In this document: positions 57,254 to 64,000 of the stretch, in pieces
How positions within the stretch are numbered: the first letter of the stretch is position 1
How the letters are laid out: each line of letters starts with the position of its first letter
Origin: Lysinibacillus sp. BPa_S21
GTDB taxonomy: Bacteria; Bacillota; Bacilli; Bacillales_A; Planococcaceae
Direction: 5' to 3'
NCBI RefSeq assembly: GCF_023337795.1
Contig: NZ_JALIRS010000004.1
Span: 1 to 64,000, forward strand
Length of the DNA stretch: 64,000 bases
Position numbers and translations under genes: made by a program
Notes under the pieces: generated by a model
The model's input: the letters and a program-made list of their open reading frames with translations, nothing else
Told to the model about the DNA's origin: nothing
Database searches by the model: none

Positions 57254-57335
57254 CGAAACAAAATTAGTATGTAAGAACGAAATATTGTACCTTAAAGTAA
57301 CGGAGTGCCTTTGTTGAATGCGATTTATAATATGT

Positions 57336-57379
57336 AAAACAGAGTTGATTCTACACATTTTGTAGAGTAACTCTGTTTT
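57336..57379 (+). terminator. Terminator after Ig-like lipoprotein gene
   Basis: AAAACAGAGTT..TCTACA / TGTAGA..AACTCTGTTTT stem. Confidence 0.8.
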
Positions 57380-57544
57380 ATGAATAGTAGCAGTCTTTTA
57401 GAGAATATCAAATATAGGAAATAAAAGATTTAAATAGAGCGCCATCACTGGCAGTATCGTGCAGCCTAAACAAAGTTTCTTTAATGCTACTTGCGTAAAA
57501 CCTAAAAGTATTTGGCCGTAATGTTTCTATGGTAGTAGCGAGTT

Positions 57545-57997
57545 TTAGTCTTTTTTATAGTCTTCCCAAACTTGCTTGGCTATTGACTCATCGAATGTTG
57601 ATAGTAGTCGATAGTTGTTTGTATCTAAAATTCGAAAATGCTGACTAATGACGTTTTGTTGTAGACGATAACCTTTGTACTCGCTAAGATTTTTCCACCA
57701 TATGTATCCACCCATCGTCTTTTCCTTTGGCTGTAATGTGCCGTTATTAGCGATTAAGTCGACGACCTCAAGTGGATCCCCGCCAAGTTCATGCTGTAAA
57801 ATTGTGCTTTCTCTGCATAAAGCGCACACCGCAACGGTTGTGGTCCAGCCAGTAGAAATACGACCTTTTTCAATTTGAACAAGTGTTTTTTTAGAAAGTC
57901 CTAGTAAATCACTCATCTGATCCTGTGTTAAATCTTTTTCGGTACGGATTAATTTCAGTTTTTCTGAAATAAGTGTGACTAATTGCTCACGATTCAT
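57545..57997 (-). CDS. XRE-family transcriptional regulator
   Basis: 150 aa. N-terminal helix-turn-helix at about 8-60 (EKDLTQDQMSDLLGLSKKTL with VQIEKGR), then a C-terminal region (GGYIWWKNLSEYKGYRLQQN, LLSTFDESIAKQVWEDY) of unknown function, possibly a ligand or partner domain. ATG 57997 is favoured, after AAAGGGTG. Target unknown. Confidence 0.82.
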   Translation of the reverse strand: MNREQLVTLISEKLKLIRTEKDLTQDQMSDLLGLSKKTLVQIEKGRISTGWTTTVAVCALCRESTILQHELGGDPLEVVDLIANNGTLQPKEKTMGGYIWWKNLSEYKGYRLQQNVISQHFRILDTNNYRLLSTFDESIAKQVWEDYKKD

Positions 57998-58085
57998 CCA
58001 AAACACCCTTTCTTTCAGATAGTTAAATACTATTATACATGAAAGTGGTCAGAGGTGTTTTTTGTTTCGCGGGAAATTAAAACGT

Positions 58086-58130
58086 AAAAAAACAGACTGC
58101 CCAGCAATTCTTTTCATTGGACAGTCTGCA
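58086..58130 (-). terminator. Terminator for the 58137-58541 gene
   Basis: CAGACTGtCCA / TGGGCAGTCTG stem read on the minus strand, then TTTTTTTA. Confidence 0.85.
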
Positions 58131-58136
58131 AAATAG

Positions 58137-58541
58137 TTAAATTTCGTATTTTTTCGTGTCAGAAATAACACGGAAATGGATCCCTTTAATTTGAGCGCTT
58201 ACTTTATGACGTAATGTATCAATATCTACTAGTTCATCATTATCATTGACACATTCTGCAATTTCTTGTAATAGCTTTGTAAAAGCCTCTTTGAAGAGTG
58301 AACGCATATTATCAAAATCTAGGCTACGGAAGTTTCCATCAATATCAAATGCCTCTACAGAATTTAATTGCTTTGAAGCACCAGCAAAGCGATCATCGTA
58401 CACTGTGTAGTTTTCATCTGTAACTACGATAATATATAATATTTCACCAGTAATTGTTTTTAATTCGATGTTGGTTTTGTGTTTTTTAACATCGGTAATG
58501 ATGTGAATACCGTCCGAATGATAGAGTTTAAACAATTTCAT
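58137..58541 (-). CDS. Hypothetical soluble protein
   Basis: 134 aa. The N-terminal half is beta-rich (MKLFKLYHSDGIHIITDVKK), the C-terminal half helical (LFKEAFTKLLQEIAECVNDN). No membrane segment, no family recognised. ATG 58541 after CAGGGGGCAAT. Monocistronic with its own terminator. Confidence 0.72.
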   Translation of the reverse strand: MKLFKLYHSDGIHIITDVKKHKTNIELKTITGEILYIIVVTDENYTVYDDRFAGASKQLNSVEAFDIDGNFRSLDFDNMRSLFKEAFTKLLQEIAECVNDNDELVDIDTLRHKVSAQIKGIHFRVISDTKKYEI

Positions 58542-58699
58542 ATGTATTGCCCCCTGAAAATAGAATCATATCCATATATTAATTATATATGGATATGCCT
58601 AATAATGGAATGGGACAAAAGTATTTGGAAAAACTGGAATAGCCCTATTTGAATGATACTGGTGAAGCAAAATTGTTATAAACTATTAAGAAAACCTGA

Positions 58700-60049
58700 T
58701 TATGCTTCTAGTACAGTAGGTAACATATTGCGAAGAGGACGAACCTCGATGTAATCAATCCGATGCCCTTGTTGTTCATAAATACTAAATATATAAGGGG
58801 CCAGCTCAATATTTTTAGTAGCTTTAATGCCGTTATTTACTGTTAAAAACCAACCGCCCAATGTTCCGACTTCTTCTGCTTCCAGGGTTACATTTAATAG
58901 CTTTTCAACATCTTCAATGAGCATTTTTGCATTTAAAATATAGTGATTATCACTTACTTTTCGAATTTCTGCAATTTCATCATCGTCGAATTCATCGCGA
59001 ATCTCACCAACAATTTCTTCTAAAATATCCTCAACGGTTACAAGTCCCGATGTCCCGCCGTATTCATCCATTAAAATGGCCATATGAATTCGCTCTTTTT
59101 GCATACGCACTAGTAATTCTTGAATAGGAATCGTTTCAATTACTCGTATAACAGGATTAATGAAATCTTCAAGGATTAATGAATCGTCTGTCAGTTGCTC
59201 AAGCAAACTATGAGTAAACAATTCTTTGACGTTGATAAAGCCCAAAATATTATCACGATCACCATCATAAACAGGATAACGAGTATATTTCTCAGCGGCG
59301 ATAAAATGAATCATATTTGTAAAAGATTCATCTTTTTCAATTCCAACAATCTCTGTTCGAGGTACCATAATCTCACGAGCAATACGTTCATCAAATTCAA
59401 AGACATTATTCACAAACTTTAGCTCTGTTTTATTGATTTCTCCACTTTCAAAGCTTTCAGATAGTAGTAATCGTAATTCTTCTTCTGTATGTGATAACTC
59501 ATGCTCTGAAGCAGGCTTCATCCCAAACATGCCAACTAATACTCGAGCTGAACCGTTCAAGAACCAGATAAATGGGTACATTACTTTATAGAACCACATA
59601 ATCGGTTTAGCAAAATGGAGTGTAATCGTTTCAGCTTTTTGAATCGCAGCAGTCTTTGGAGCCAACTCTCCGACAACAACATGTAAAAATGTTGCGATGG
59701 CAAAAGCACTACCAATCGTAAAGACCGTCATATATTTATCTGGAATGCCAACCAAGTTAAAAAGAGGGTGAAGCATAAATTCAAAGGTTTTTTCACCGAC
59801 CATCCCGATACCAAGCGCTGTGACAGTAATACCAAGCTGACAGGCAGATAAGTATTCGTCTAAATGATTAACAACATACCTTGCAGAAATGGCTCTTTTA
59901 TTGCCTTCCGCAATTAATTGGTCAAGCCTTGAGGAACGTACTTTTACTATGGCAAATTCCGTTGCCACGAAAAAGCCAGTTAAAGCTAATAAAATGGTGA
60001 AAATCGATAAGTTGAGTATGGTCTCCAAATAGTCGTTCTGTATGAACAG
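58700..60049 (-). CDS. CNNM/CBS/CorC-HlyC membrane protein, MpfA-like
   Basis: About 449 aa. DUF21/CNNM transmembrane domain (about 1-200; ALTGFFVATEFAIVKVRSSR), a CBS pair (about 215-345; EIMVPRTEIVGI, DEYGGTSGLVTVEDILEEIV) and a C-terminal CorC_HlyC domain. Family members (B. subtilis MpfA/YhdP) are linked to Mg2+ efflux. The start is unusual: no ATG/GTG/TTG stands at proper distance from the strong AGGAGGTGA, but CTG 60049 is 4 nt after it. TTG 60028 would be 25 nt away, behind a perfect GTTCTGT-TCAT-ACAGAAC hairpin. Confidence 0.9.
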   Translation of the reverse strand: MFIQNDYLETILNLSIFTILLALTGFFVATEFAIVKVRSSRLDQLIAEGNKRAISARYVVNHLDEYLSACQLGITVTALGIGMVGEKTFEFMLHPLFNLVGIPDKYMTVFTIGSAFAIATFLHVVVGELAPKTAAIQKAETITLHFAKPIMWFYKVMYPFIWFLNGSARVLVGMFGMKPASEHELSHTEEELRLLLSESFESGEINKTELKFVNNVFEFDERIAREIMVPRTEIVGIEKDESFTNMIHFIAAEKYTRYPVYDGDRDNILGFINVKELFTHSLLEQLTDDSLILEDFINPVIRVIETIPIQELLVRMQKERIHMAILMDEYGGTSGLVTVEDILEEIVGEIRDEFDDDEIAEIRKVSDNHYILNAKMLIEDVEKLLNVTLEAEEVGTLGGWFLTVNNGIKATKNIELAPYIFSIYEQQGHRIDYIEVRPLRNMLPTVLEA

Positions 60050-60060
60050 AACGTCACCTC

Positions 60061-60465
60061 CTAATTATGAATAAGTAAAAGTAAAGATTGCATGAGAGCA
60101 ATACTTTCGGGAGAAACATGTTTTTTAATCTTTTCAATATCTTGATTGTCTTGTTTGTTTATTTGTTCAAGTAGAAAAGTTACATCCTGCTCTAAGTCTT
60201 GCATTTTTACACGTAGCGTTTGTACATCGATTTCTTCATGCGGAGTGATGTTTAGCTCATGTTGTATATTTATGAGTGAAAGACCTTGCTGTTTGCGTTG
60301 CTCAATAAAATGAAGCCGTTCAATCATTGCAGGGGCATAGTAGCGATAATTGGATGCAGAACGTTCTGCTTCTAATAAGCCAATGTTTGTATAATAATCG
60401 ATTGTTCTTTTTGTAATTCCCGTTTTTTCTGCAAGTTCGCCAATTTTTAATCTCTCTGTCCCAAT
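60061..60465 (-). CDS. MerR-family regulator with apparent ATT start
   Basis: 134 aa. The helix-turn-helix reads ERLKIGELAEKTGITKRTID with YYTNIGLLEAE, a MerR signature, followed by a long dimerisation helix (IERLHFIEQRKQQGLS) and a short C-terminal region. The frame has no ATG, GTG or TTG before an internal ATG at 60327, which would remove the whole HTH. ATT 60465 lies 7 nt after GGAGG (60473-60477) and about 27 nt after the expected transcript start. It sits 12 bp upstream of the CNNM/CBS gene and probably regulates it. Confidence 0.85.
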   Translation of the reverse strand: MGTERLKIGELAEKTGITKRTIDYYTNIGLLEAERSASNYRYYAPAMIERLHFIEQRKQQGLSLINIQHELNITPHEEIDVQTLRVKMQDLEQDVTFLLEQINKQDNQDIEKIKKHVSPESIALMQSLLLLIHN

Positions 60466-60498
60466 ACAAACACCTCCGAACCATCACGTGATACTTTA

Positions 60499-60528
60499 AT
60501 TATAACTGGAGAGTTCGGTTAGTTTCAA
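60499..60528 (-). promoter_or_regulatory. Promoter of the merR-CNNM operon
   Basis: Minus-strand TTGAAA (60523-60528), 18-bp spacer, TATAAT (60499-60504). The spacer holds GAACTCTCCAGTT, a dyad of MerR-operator style. The longer spacer fits MerR-type activation or autoregulation. The rest up to 60828 is AT-rich without a supported gene. Confidence 0.6.
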
Positions 60529-60828
60529 ACGGAAGAACCTGATATTTCTAAATTGTAAGATTTTTCAGAGGCTTATTTTTTGATGAACATAAAAATAGGA
60601 AGTTCTTAAAAATTATTATGGCAATAAATTTATTTGACTTGCTATAAAGTAGGTTAGGTTATTAAGATTAAAGAAGTGGATAGTGTGTTGTTTCAATTTA
60701 ATCGTGGTGGATGAAATGAATAATATAAACTACGCTATAGGATCTATCGCATATTTTGAAATTTACTACCGATAATTTATGTAATGTCAATCGTTACAGC
60801 GTAAATGGGAGGGGAATTAACGGTTATT

Positions 60829-61407
60829 ATGAAGAAGGTATTCAAACTTATCACTATATTGCTCTCGGCAGTATTTGTTTTTTTCCTTTGCCTACACTTA
60901 CTGATTGTGTCTCAAGGTAAAGATACTGCGATAGAAAATGCAGATTACCTCATTATTTTAGGTACACGTTTATCGGGGGATCAACCGTCTAGTCTACTGT
61001 ACGAGCGCATCAAGACTGCAGCAGCCTATTTAAAAGAAAATCCAAATACAATTGCCATCGCTTCGGGCGGCCAGGGACAGGACGAAATTGTCTCTGAAGC
61101 CTCTGTCATTAAAGAATCATTAATGCAATTAGGTATTGAAGAAAAGCGAATTATCACCGAATCGAATTCGACTCGTACGCTTGAAAACTTTCAGTATTCA
61201 ATGGATTACATAGACAAAGATGCCACAGTTGTAGTTGTGACAAATCGATTTCATCTATATCGCGCCGAATCTATTGGTGAAGATTTAGGACTTAACGTTA
61301 CCGGCTTACCAGCTGCAACACCCTCTGAATTTCGTATTAAGTATTACTCCAGAGAATATTTAGCGATCGTGAAGTATTATTTAGAAAAAATACATATCCT
61401 CACCTAG
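60829..61407 (+). CDS. YdcF/SanA-type DUF218 protein
   Basis: 192 aa. One N-terminal transmembrane helix (LITILLSAVFVFFLCLHLLI), then the DUF218 domain: YLIILGTRLSGDQPSSLLYE, IASGGQGQDE, SNSTRTLENFQYS and VVVTNRFHLYRAESIGEDLG. DUF218 proteins are implicated in envelope functions but have no settled activity. ATG 60829 is likely although GGGAGGGG lies 13 nt away; ATG 60805 overlaps that SD and is the alternative. Confidence 0.85.
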   Translation: MKKVFKLITILLSAVFVFFLCLHLLIVSQGKDTAIENADYLIILGTRLSGDQPSSLLYERIKTAAAYLKENPNTIAIASGGQGQDEIVSEASVIKESLMQLGIEEKRIITESNSTRTLENFQYSMDYIDKDATVVVVTNRFHLYRAESIGEDLGLNVTGLPAATPSEFRIKYYSREYLAIVKYYLEKIHILT

Positions 61408-61569
61408 CCTCATAGAATACAGCCTAGAAAGAGCTGCAACGAGACAATGATACTGTCAAGGAATTTCAAATCAGAAATTGCTGTAGTTGATAGCACAAAA
61501 TAGGAATAACAATTTTATTGCGTGGATGGTGGGTAAAGGTTTCGATTCGTGAAATATCAAAAATCAAAA

Positions 61570-61622
61570 CAAAAAGACAGAATTTCCTCTACCCGTTTGT
61601 AGATTAAATCTGTCTTTTTTTT
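61570..61622. terminator. Bidirectional terminator
   Basis: AAAAAGACAGA / TCTGTCTTTTTTTT stem with A-run before; serves the YdcF gene and the minus-strand lipoprotein gene. Confidence 0.85.
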
Positions 61623-61654
61623 GAGAAAATAGCCTTGTGTAAAAGCTACGGACT

Positions 61655-62149
61655 TTATTTTTGTAAATATGTATCATAGAGGTGATGTAGTGCATCTTCC
61701 CCATTCATTTTAAGAATCGTTTCATCATTAAAAATAAGTGTTACATTTGTGAGAGCACTATCAATTTTATCGTCCTTAATGGTGCATTTTATCTTTACTA
61801 CGCCTGTTTCTGCTAGTTGTTTTTTCATCGTATCATCCCACTGTTGTTCAGAAAATAGTGGTGCTTGCCATGTGCCTCTCACATGGAGCTCACTTTTTTC
61901 AGCGTCATAATCCCAGCGTACGTCACGTAAAATAGTTTTAAATAGGTCATTAACTGTAAAGGATGTATCTTTATAGTCAATGGCAATTGCCCGTATAGCA
62001 TGTACATCACGACCAACTGCACTGGCTGCAGTTTCTGCTGCTGAATTAATGCCTGAAACTGCGTCTTTAATTTCAGATAGTCGATTACCACAGCCAGCTA
62101 GCAGCACGCAAAGACTTGTTATACAAGCTATCTTTATCATCCATCTCAC
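61655..62149 (-). CDS. Putative lipoprotein, unknown function
   Basis: 164 aa. Signal sequence with lipobox VLLAGC (Cys20), an Ala/Ser-rich linker (INSAAETAASAVGRD), then an alpha/beta domain (VRWDYDAEKSELHVRGTWQA, LTNVTLIFNDETILKMNGED). GTG start behind GGAGGGAC. No family recognised. Confidence 0.78.
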   Translation of the reverse strand: MRWMIKIACITSLCVLLAGCGNRLSEIKDAVSGINSAAETAASAVGRDVHAIRAIAIDYKDTSFTVNDLFKTILRDVRWDYDAEKSELHVRGTWQAPLFSEQQWDDTMKKQLAETGVVKIKCTIKDDKIDSALTNVTLIFNDETILKMNGEDALHHLYDTYLQK

Positions 62150-62334
62150 AAGTAGTCCCTCCAGTATTGCAAGTTGTTACTACTATATTAACGAAAAGAA
62201 AACTATGAAAAAAGGGCATGAGGGCGGCAGATTGTGACGGTTTTGCAACGATGTGACCTCCTCAAGAATGTACAAGAATTTGGATTTTTAAGTAACTGAA
62301 AATTTAGTGAATTCGAGAGAAGGAGTGGTTTGTG

Positions 62335-62463
62335 ATGAAGATTAATGATGAATTACTTGAGCGATTAGGCGTTTATTTCGTATATCATGCTGTTTATGAA
62401 AAATATGGCATTACCTTTGAAAATTTCGTGGAGCGATGGTTACGAGGGATACTTGATGTATAA
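62335..62463 (+). CDS. Small protein, 42 aa
   Basis: MKINDELLERLGVYFVYHAV with a YEKYGITFENFVERWLRGIL continuation and end at DV. AGAAGGAG is about 9 nt before ATG 62335, and a strong terminator follows 7 nt after the stop. Amphipathic helix likely; no family recognised. Confidence 0.7.
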   Translation: MKINDELLERLGVYFVYHAVYEKYGITFENFVERWLRGILDV

Positions 62464-62469
62464 AAAGTA

Positions 62470-62505
62470 GAGTCGTGTTCAATGCTGAACACGACTCCTT
62501 TGTTT
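62470..62505. terminator. Terminator between the 42-aa gene and yqfW
   Basis: AGAGTCGTGTTCA-ATGC-TGAACACGACTC stem then CTTTGTTT; probably bidirectional. Confidence 0.88.
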
Positions 62506-63076
62506 ATTTAAAATAGTTTGTGATAAATTGGTTGGCTTCCTGCCAGTTATAAACGCGCACGACATTGTCTGGAACCGCAAGACGATTATACGGCGTGTCA
62601 AATAACACAACTGGTATGTTTAATTCCTCCGCAAGCATGACTGCATTATCATGCTTATCTTCGAAAAATGCCTCAACACTATGTTTTTTTGCTACTGAAA
62701 CTTTATCGTGACTACCGATGAGTTCGATATGATCATACGGAATAGATTGTGATTTAAACCAATTTACCGTAACATCTGATACATTCTCACCACGGGCAGA
62801 GATGTAATAAAGTTCGTAGTTTTCTTTCCAAGTATTTAAAATATCTTTCGCATCTTTAGCTGCTTCAGATACTTCGTACATAAATGGCTCATTTTCTTTA
62901 AACCATGTATTGAATGCTACACGATCAACGGGGTGGGGAAATGCTGATAAAAAATCATATTCGCACACATCGTCAAGTGTGATATTTACATTGTATTGTT
63001 TATTGATATGTGGAATGAGTGTACTAGGACATGTCACCGTTCCATCGATATCAATTCCAAAGCGTGGCTTTTTCAT
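62504..63076 (-). CDS. yqfW: Putative 5'-nucleotidase, HAD family (YqfW-like)
   Basis: 190 aa. HAD motif I is FGIDIDGTVTCP (Asp9, Asp11), motif II YYISARGE, motif III near KVSVAKKH and motif IV FFEDKHDNAV. The closest family is 5'(3')-deoxyribonucleotidase-like NT5C; B. subtilis yqfW lies between zur and ispG. Here ispG is immediately upstream (12 bp), so the two form an operon. Confidence 0.85.
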   Translation of the reverse strand: MKKPRFGIDIDGTVTCPSTLIPHINKQYNVNITLDDVCEYDFLSAFPHPVDRVAFNTWFKENEPFMYEVSEAAKDAKDILNTWKENYELYYISARGENVSDVTVNWFKSQSIPYDHIELIGSHDKVSVAKKHSVEAFFEDKHDNAVMLAEELNIPVVLFDTPYNRLAVPDNVVRVYNWQEANQFITNYFK

Positions 63077-63088
63077 GCTAACACCTCC

Positions 63089-64000
63089 TTAGGCGTTTGC
63101 TTTTTCAGCTTCTTCGGCCGCGCGTTTTTCTGCCATTTCAGCTGCTAATTTATCGATCTCTTTTTTCAGCTCTTCTACCATTGTTTCTTCAGGGACTTTA
63201 CGAACTGTTTTGCCCTTCATAAATAGTAAACCTTCACCACGAGCACCAGCAATACCTATATCGGCTTCACGTGCTTCACCAGGACCGTTTACCGCACAAC
63301 CTAGTACAGCTACCTTTAACGGTACATTTAGTTTCGAAATATATTCTTCTACTTCATTGGCAATTGAGATTAAATCAATTTCGATACGACCGCATGTTGG
63401 GCAAGAAATAAGCGTTGCCATATTAGAGGCAAGACCGAATGATTTTAATAGCTCACGTGCTACTTTTACCTCTTCAACAGGGTCTGCAGATAGTGAAATA
63501 CGTAATGTATTACCAATACCTTTTGAAAGGATAGCACCTAGGCCAGCTGCTGATTTTACTGTACCAGCAAATAATGTTCCTGATTCAGTAATTCCTAAAT
63601 GTAGAGGATAATTAAAGGCCTTAGACGCTTTTTCATAGGCTTCAATCGCTAGATTTACGTCAGATGCCTTCATCGATACGATAATATCGTGGAAGTCCAA
63701 GTCTTCCAAAATTTTAATATGGTGAAGAGCAGATTCTACCATACCGTCTGCAGTAGGGTAACCGTATTTTTCTAAAATATGACGCTCTAATGAACCAGCG
63801 TTTACCCCGATACGGATTGGAATACCTTTTGCCTTAGCCGCATTAACAACAGCTTCTACTTTTTCCTTACGTCCAATATTACCTGGGTTAATACGAACTT
63901 TATCGATACCATTTTCAATTGCTTTTAATGCTAATTTATAATCAAAGTGAATATCAGCTACTAATGGAATATTGATACGTTTTTTTATGTCTGCAATCGC
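63089..64000 (-). CDS. ispG: 4-hydroxy-3-methylbut-2-en-1-yl diphosphate synthase, 5' part missing
   Basis: IspG/GcpE, MEP-pathway enzyme converting MEcPP to HMBPP. The frame stays open to the window edge ([34 protein letters not shown]), so the N-terminal third is outside the window. The 4Fe-4S ligands are visible: CPTCGR (two Cys) and [12 protein letters not shown] (third Cys). The C-terminus ends in an Ala/Glu/Lys-rich tail ([17 protein letters not shown]), longer than the catalytic domain needs. Upstream of yqfW. Confidence 0.95.
   Translation of the reverse strand, partial: AIADIKKRINIPLVADIHFDYKLALKAIENGIDKVRINPGNIGRKEKVEAVVNAAKAKGIPIRIGVNAGSLERHILEKYGYPTADGMVESALHHIKILEDLDFHDIIVSMKASDVNLAIEAYEKASKAFNYPLHLGITESGTLFAGTVKSAAGLGAILSKGIGNTLRISLSADPVEEVKVARELLKSFGLASNMATLISCPTCGRIEIDLISIANEVEEYISKLNVPLKVAVLGCAVNGPGEAREADIGIAGARGEGLLFMKGKTVRKVPEETMVEELKKEIDKLAAEMAEKRAAEEAEKANA

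Overview
The window is AT-rich Firmicutes DNA, most likely from Lysinibacillus or a close relative in the Planococcaceae. The evidence is a Bacillus-type gene order (cdd-era-recO / ccpN-yqfL-dnaG-sigA-cccA-trmK-nif3 / ispH-yqfQ-cshB-nfo-yqfT-zur / yqfW-ispG), strong Gram-positive Shine-Dalgarno sequences, frequent TTG/GTG starts, an S-layer-homology protein, and a single-chain glycyl-tRNA synthetase where B. subtilis has glyQ-glyS. No tRNA, rRNA, CRISPR array or intact prophage was seen.

Layout. 1-2.7 kb: cdd, era, recO, separated by composite repeats. 2.7-6.8 kb: an SLH surface protein and an HD-GYP protein. 6.8-7.7 kb: a decayed IS1182-type element. 7.7-9.5 kb: T-box controlled glyQS on the minus strand. 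9.5-18.3 kb: replication/transcription block (ccpN, yqfL, dnaG, sigA), cytochrome c550, trmK and nif3. 18.3-23.5 kb: small accessory genes, a signal peptidase and a broken phzF gene. 23.5-28.7 kb: a DctP/DctB/DctS/DctR C4-dicarboxylate uptake and sensing module. 28.7-39.4 kb: ispH, vrrA-like yqfQ, a chemoreceptor, the Fur-boxed feoA-feoB-small Cys-rich protein operon, bdhA, cshB, nfo, yqfT. 39.9-42 kb: znuC-znuB-zur with a Zur box in its promoter. 42.2-64 kb: serC, an isochorismatase-like hydrolase, a PCYCGC lipoprotein, a YhgE/Pip protein, a thioredoxin-like protein, a TPR protein, a MASE-GGDEF-EAL protein, an esterase, proC, ctaB, a phosphatase, lipoproteins, a MerR regulator with an MpfA-like CNNM/CBS protein, a YdcF protein, yqfW and the 3' part of ispG.

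Most genes are housekeeping. The unusual content is between them. (1) A GC-rich imperfect palindrome, here called R1, with GTTGATT/AATCAAC ends, occurs in about ten intact, deleted or decayed copies. (2) A second family, R2, ends in the palindrome AATTATGCC-GA-GGCATAATT and lies in the leaders of cdd, recO and the HD-GYP gene. (3) A short module of about 27-37 bp (M) is inserted in both families and expands in tandem. (4) At three loci an inserted element is flanked by two near-identical copies of a transcription terminator, which suggests insertion into terminators with long target duplications. (5) A MerR gene and its neighbouring CNNM/CBS gene appear to begin with ATT and CTG codons.

All calls come from reading the sequence and its translations. 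No database search was run. Names given to repeats (R1, R2, M) are local labels.
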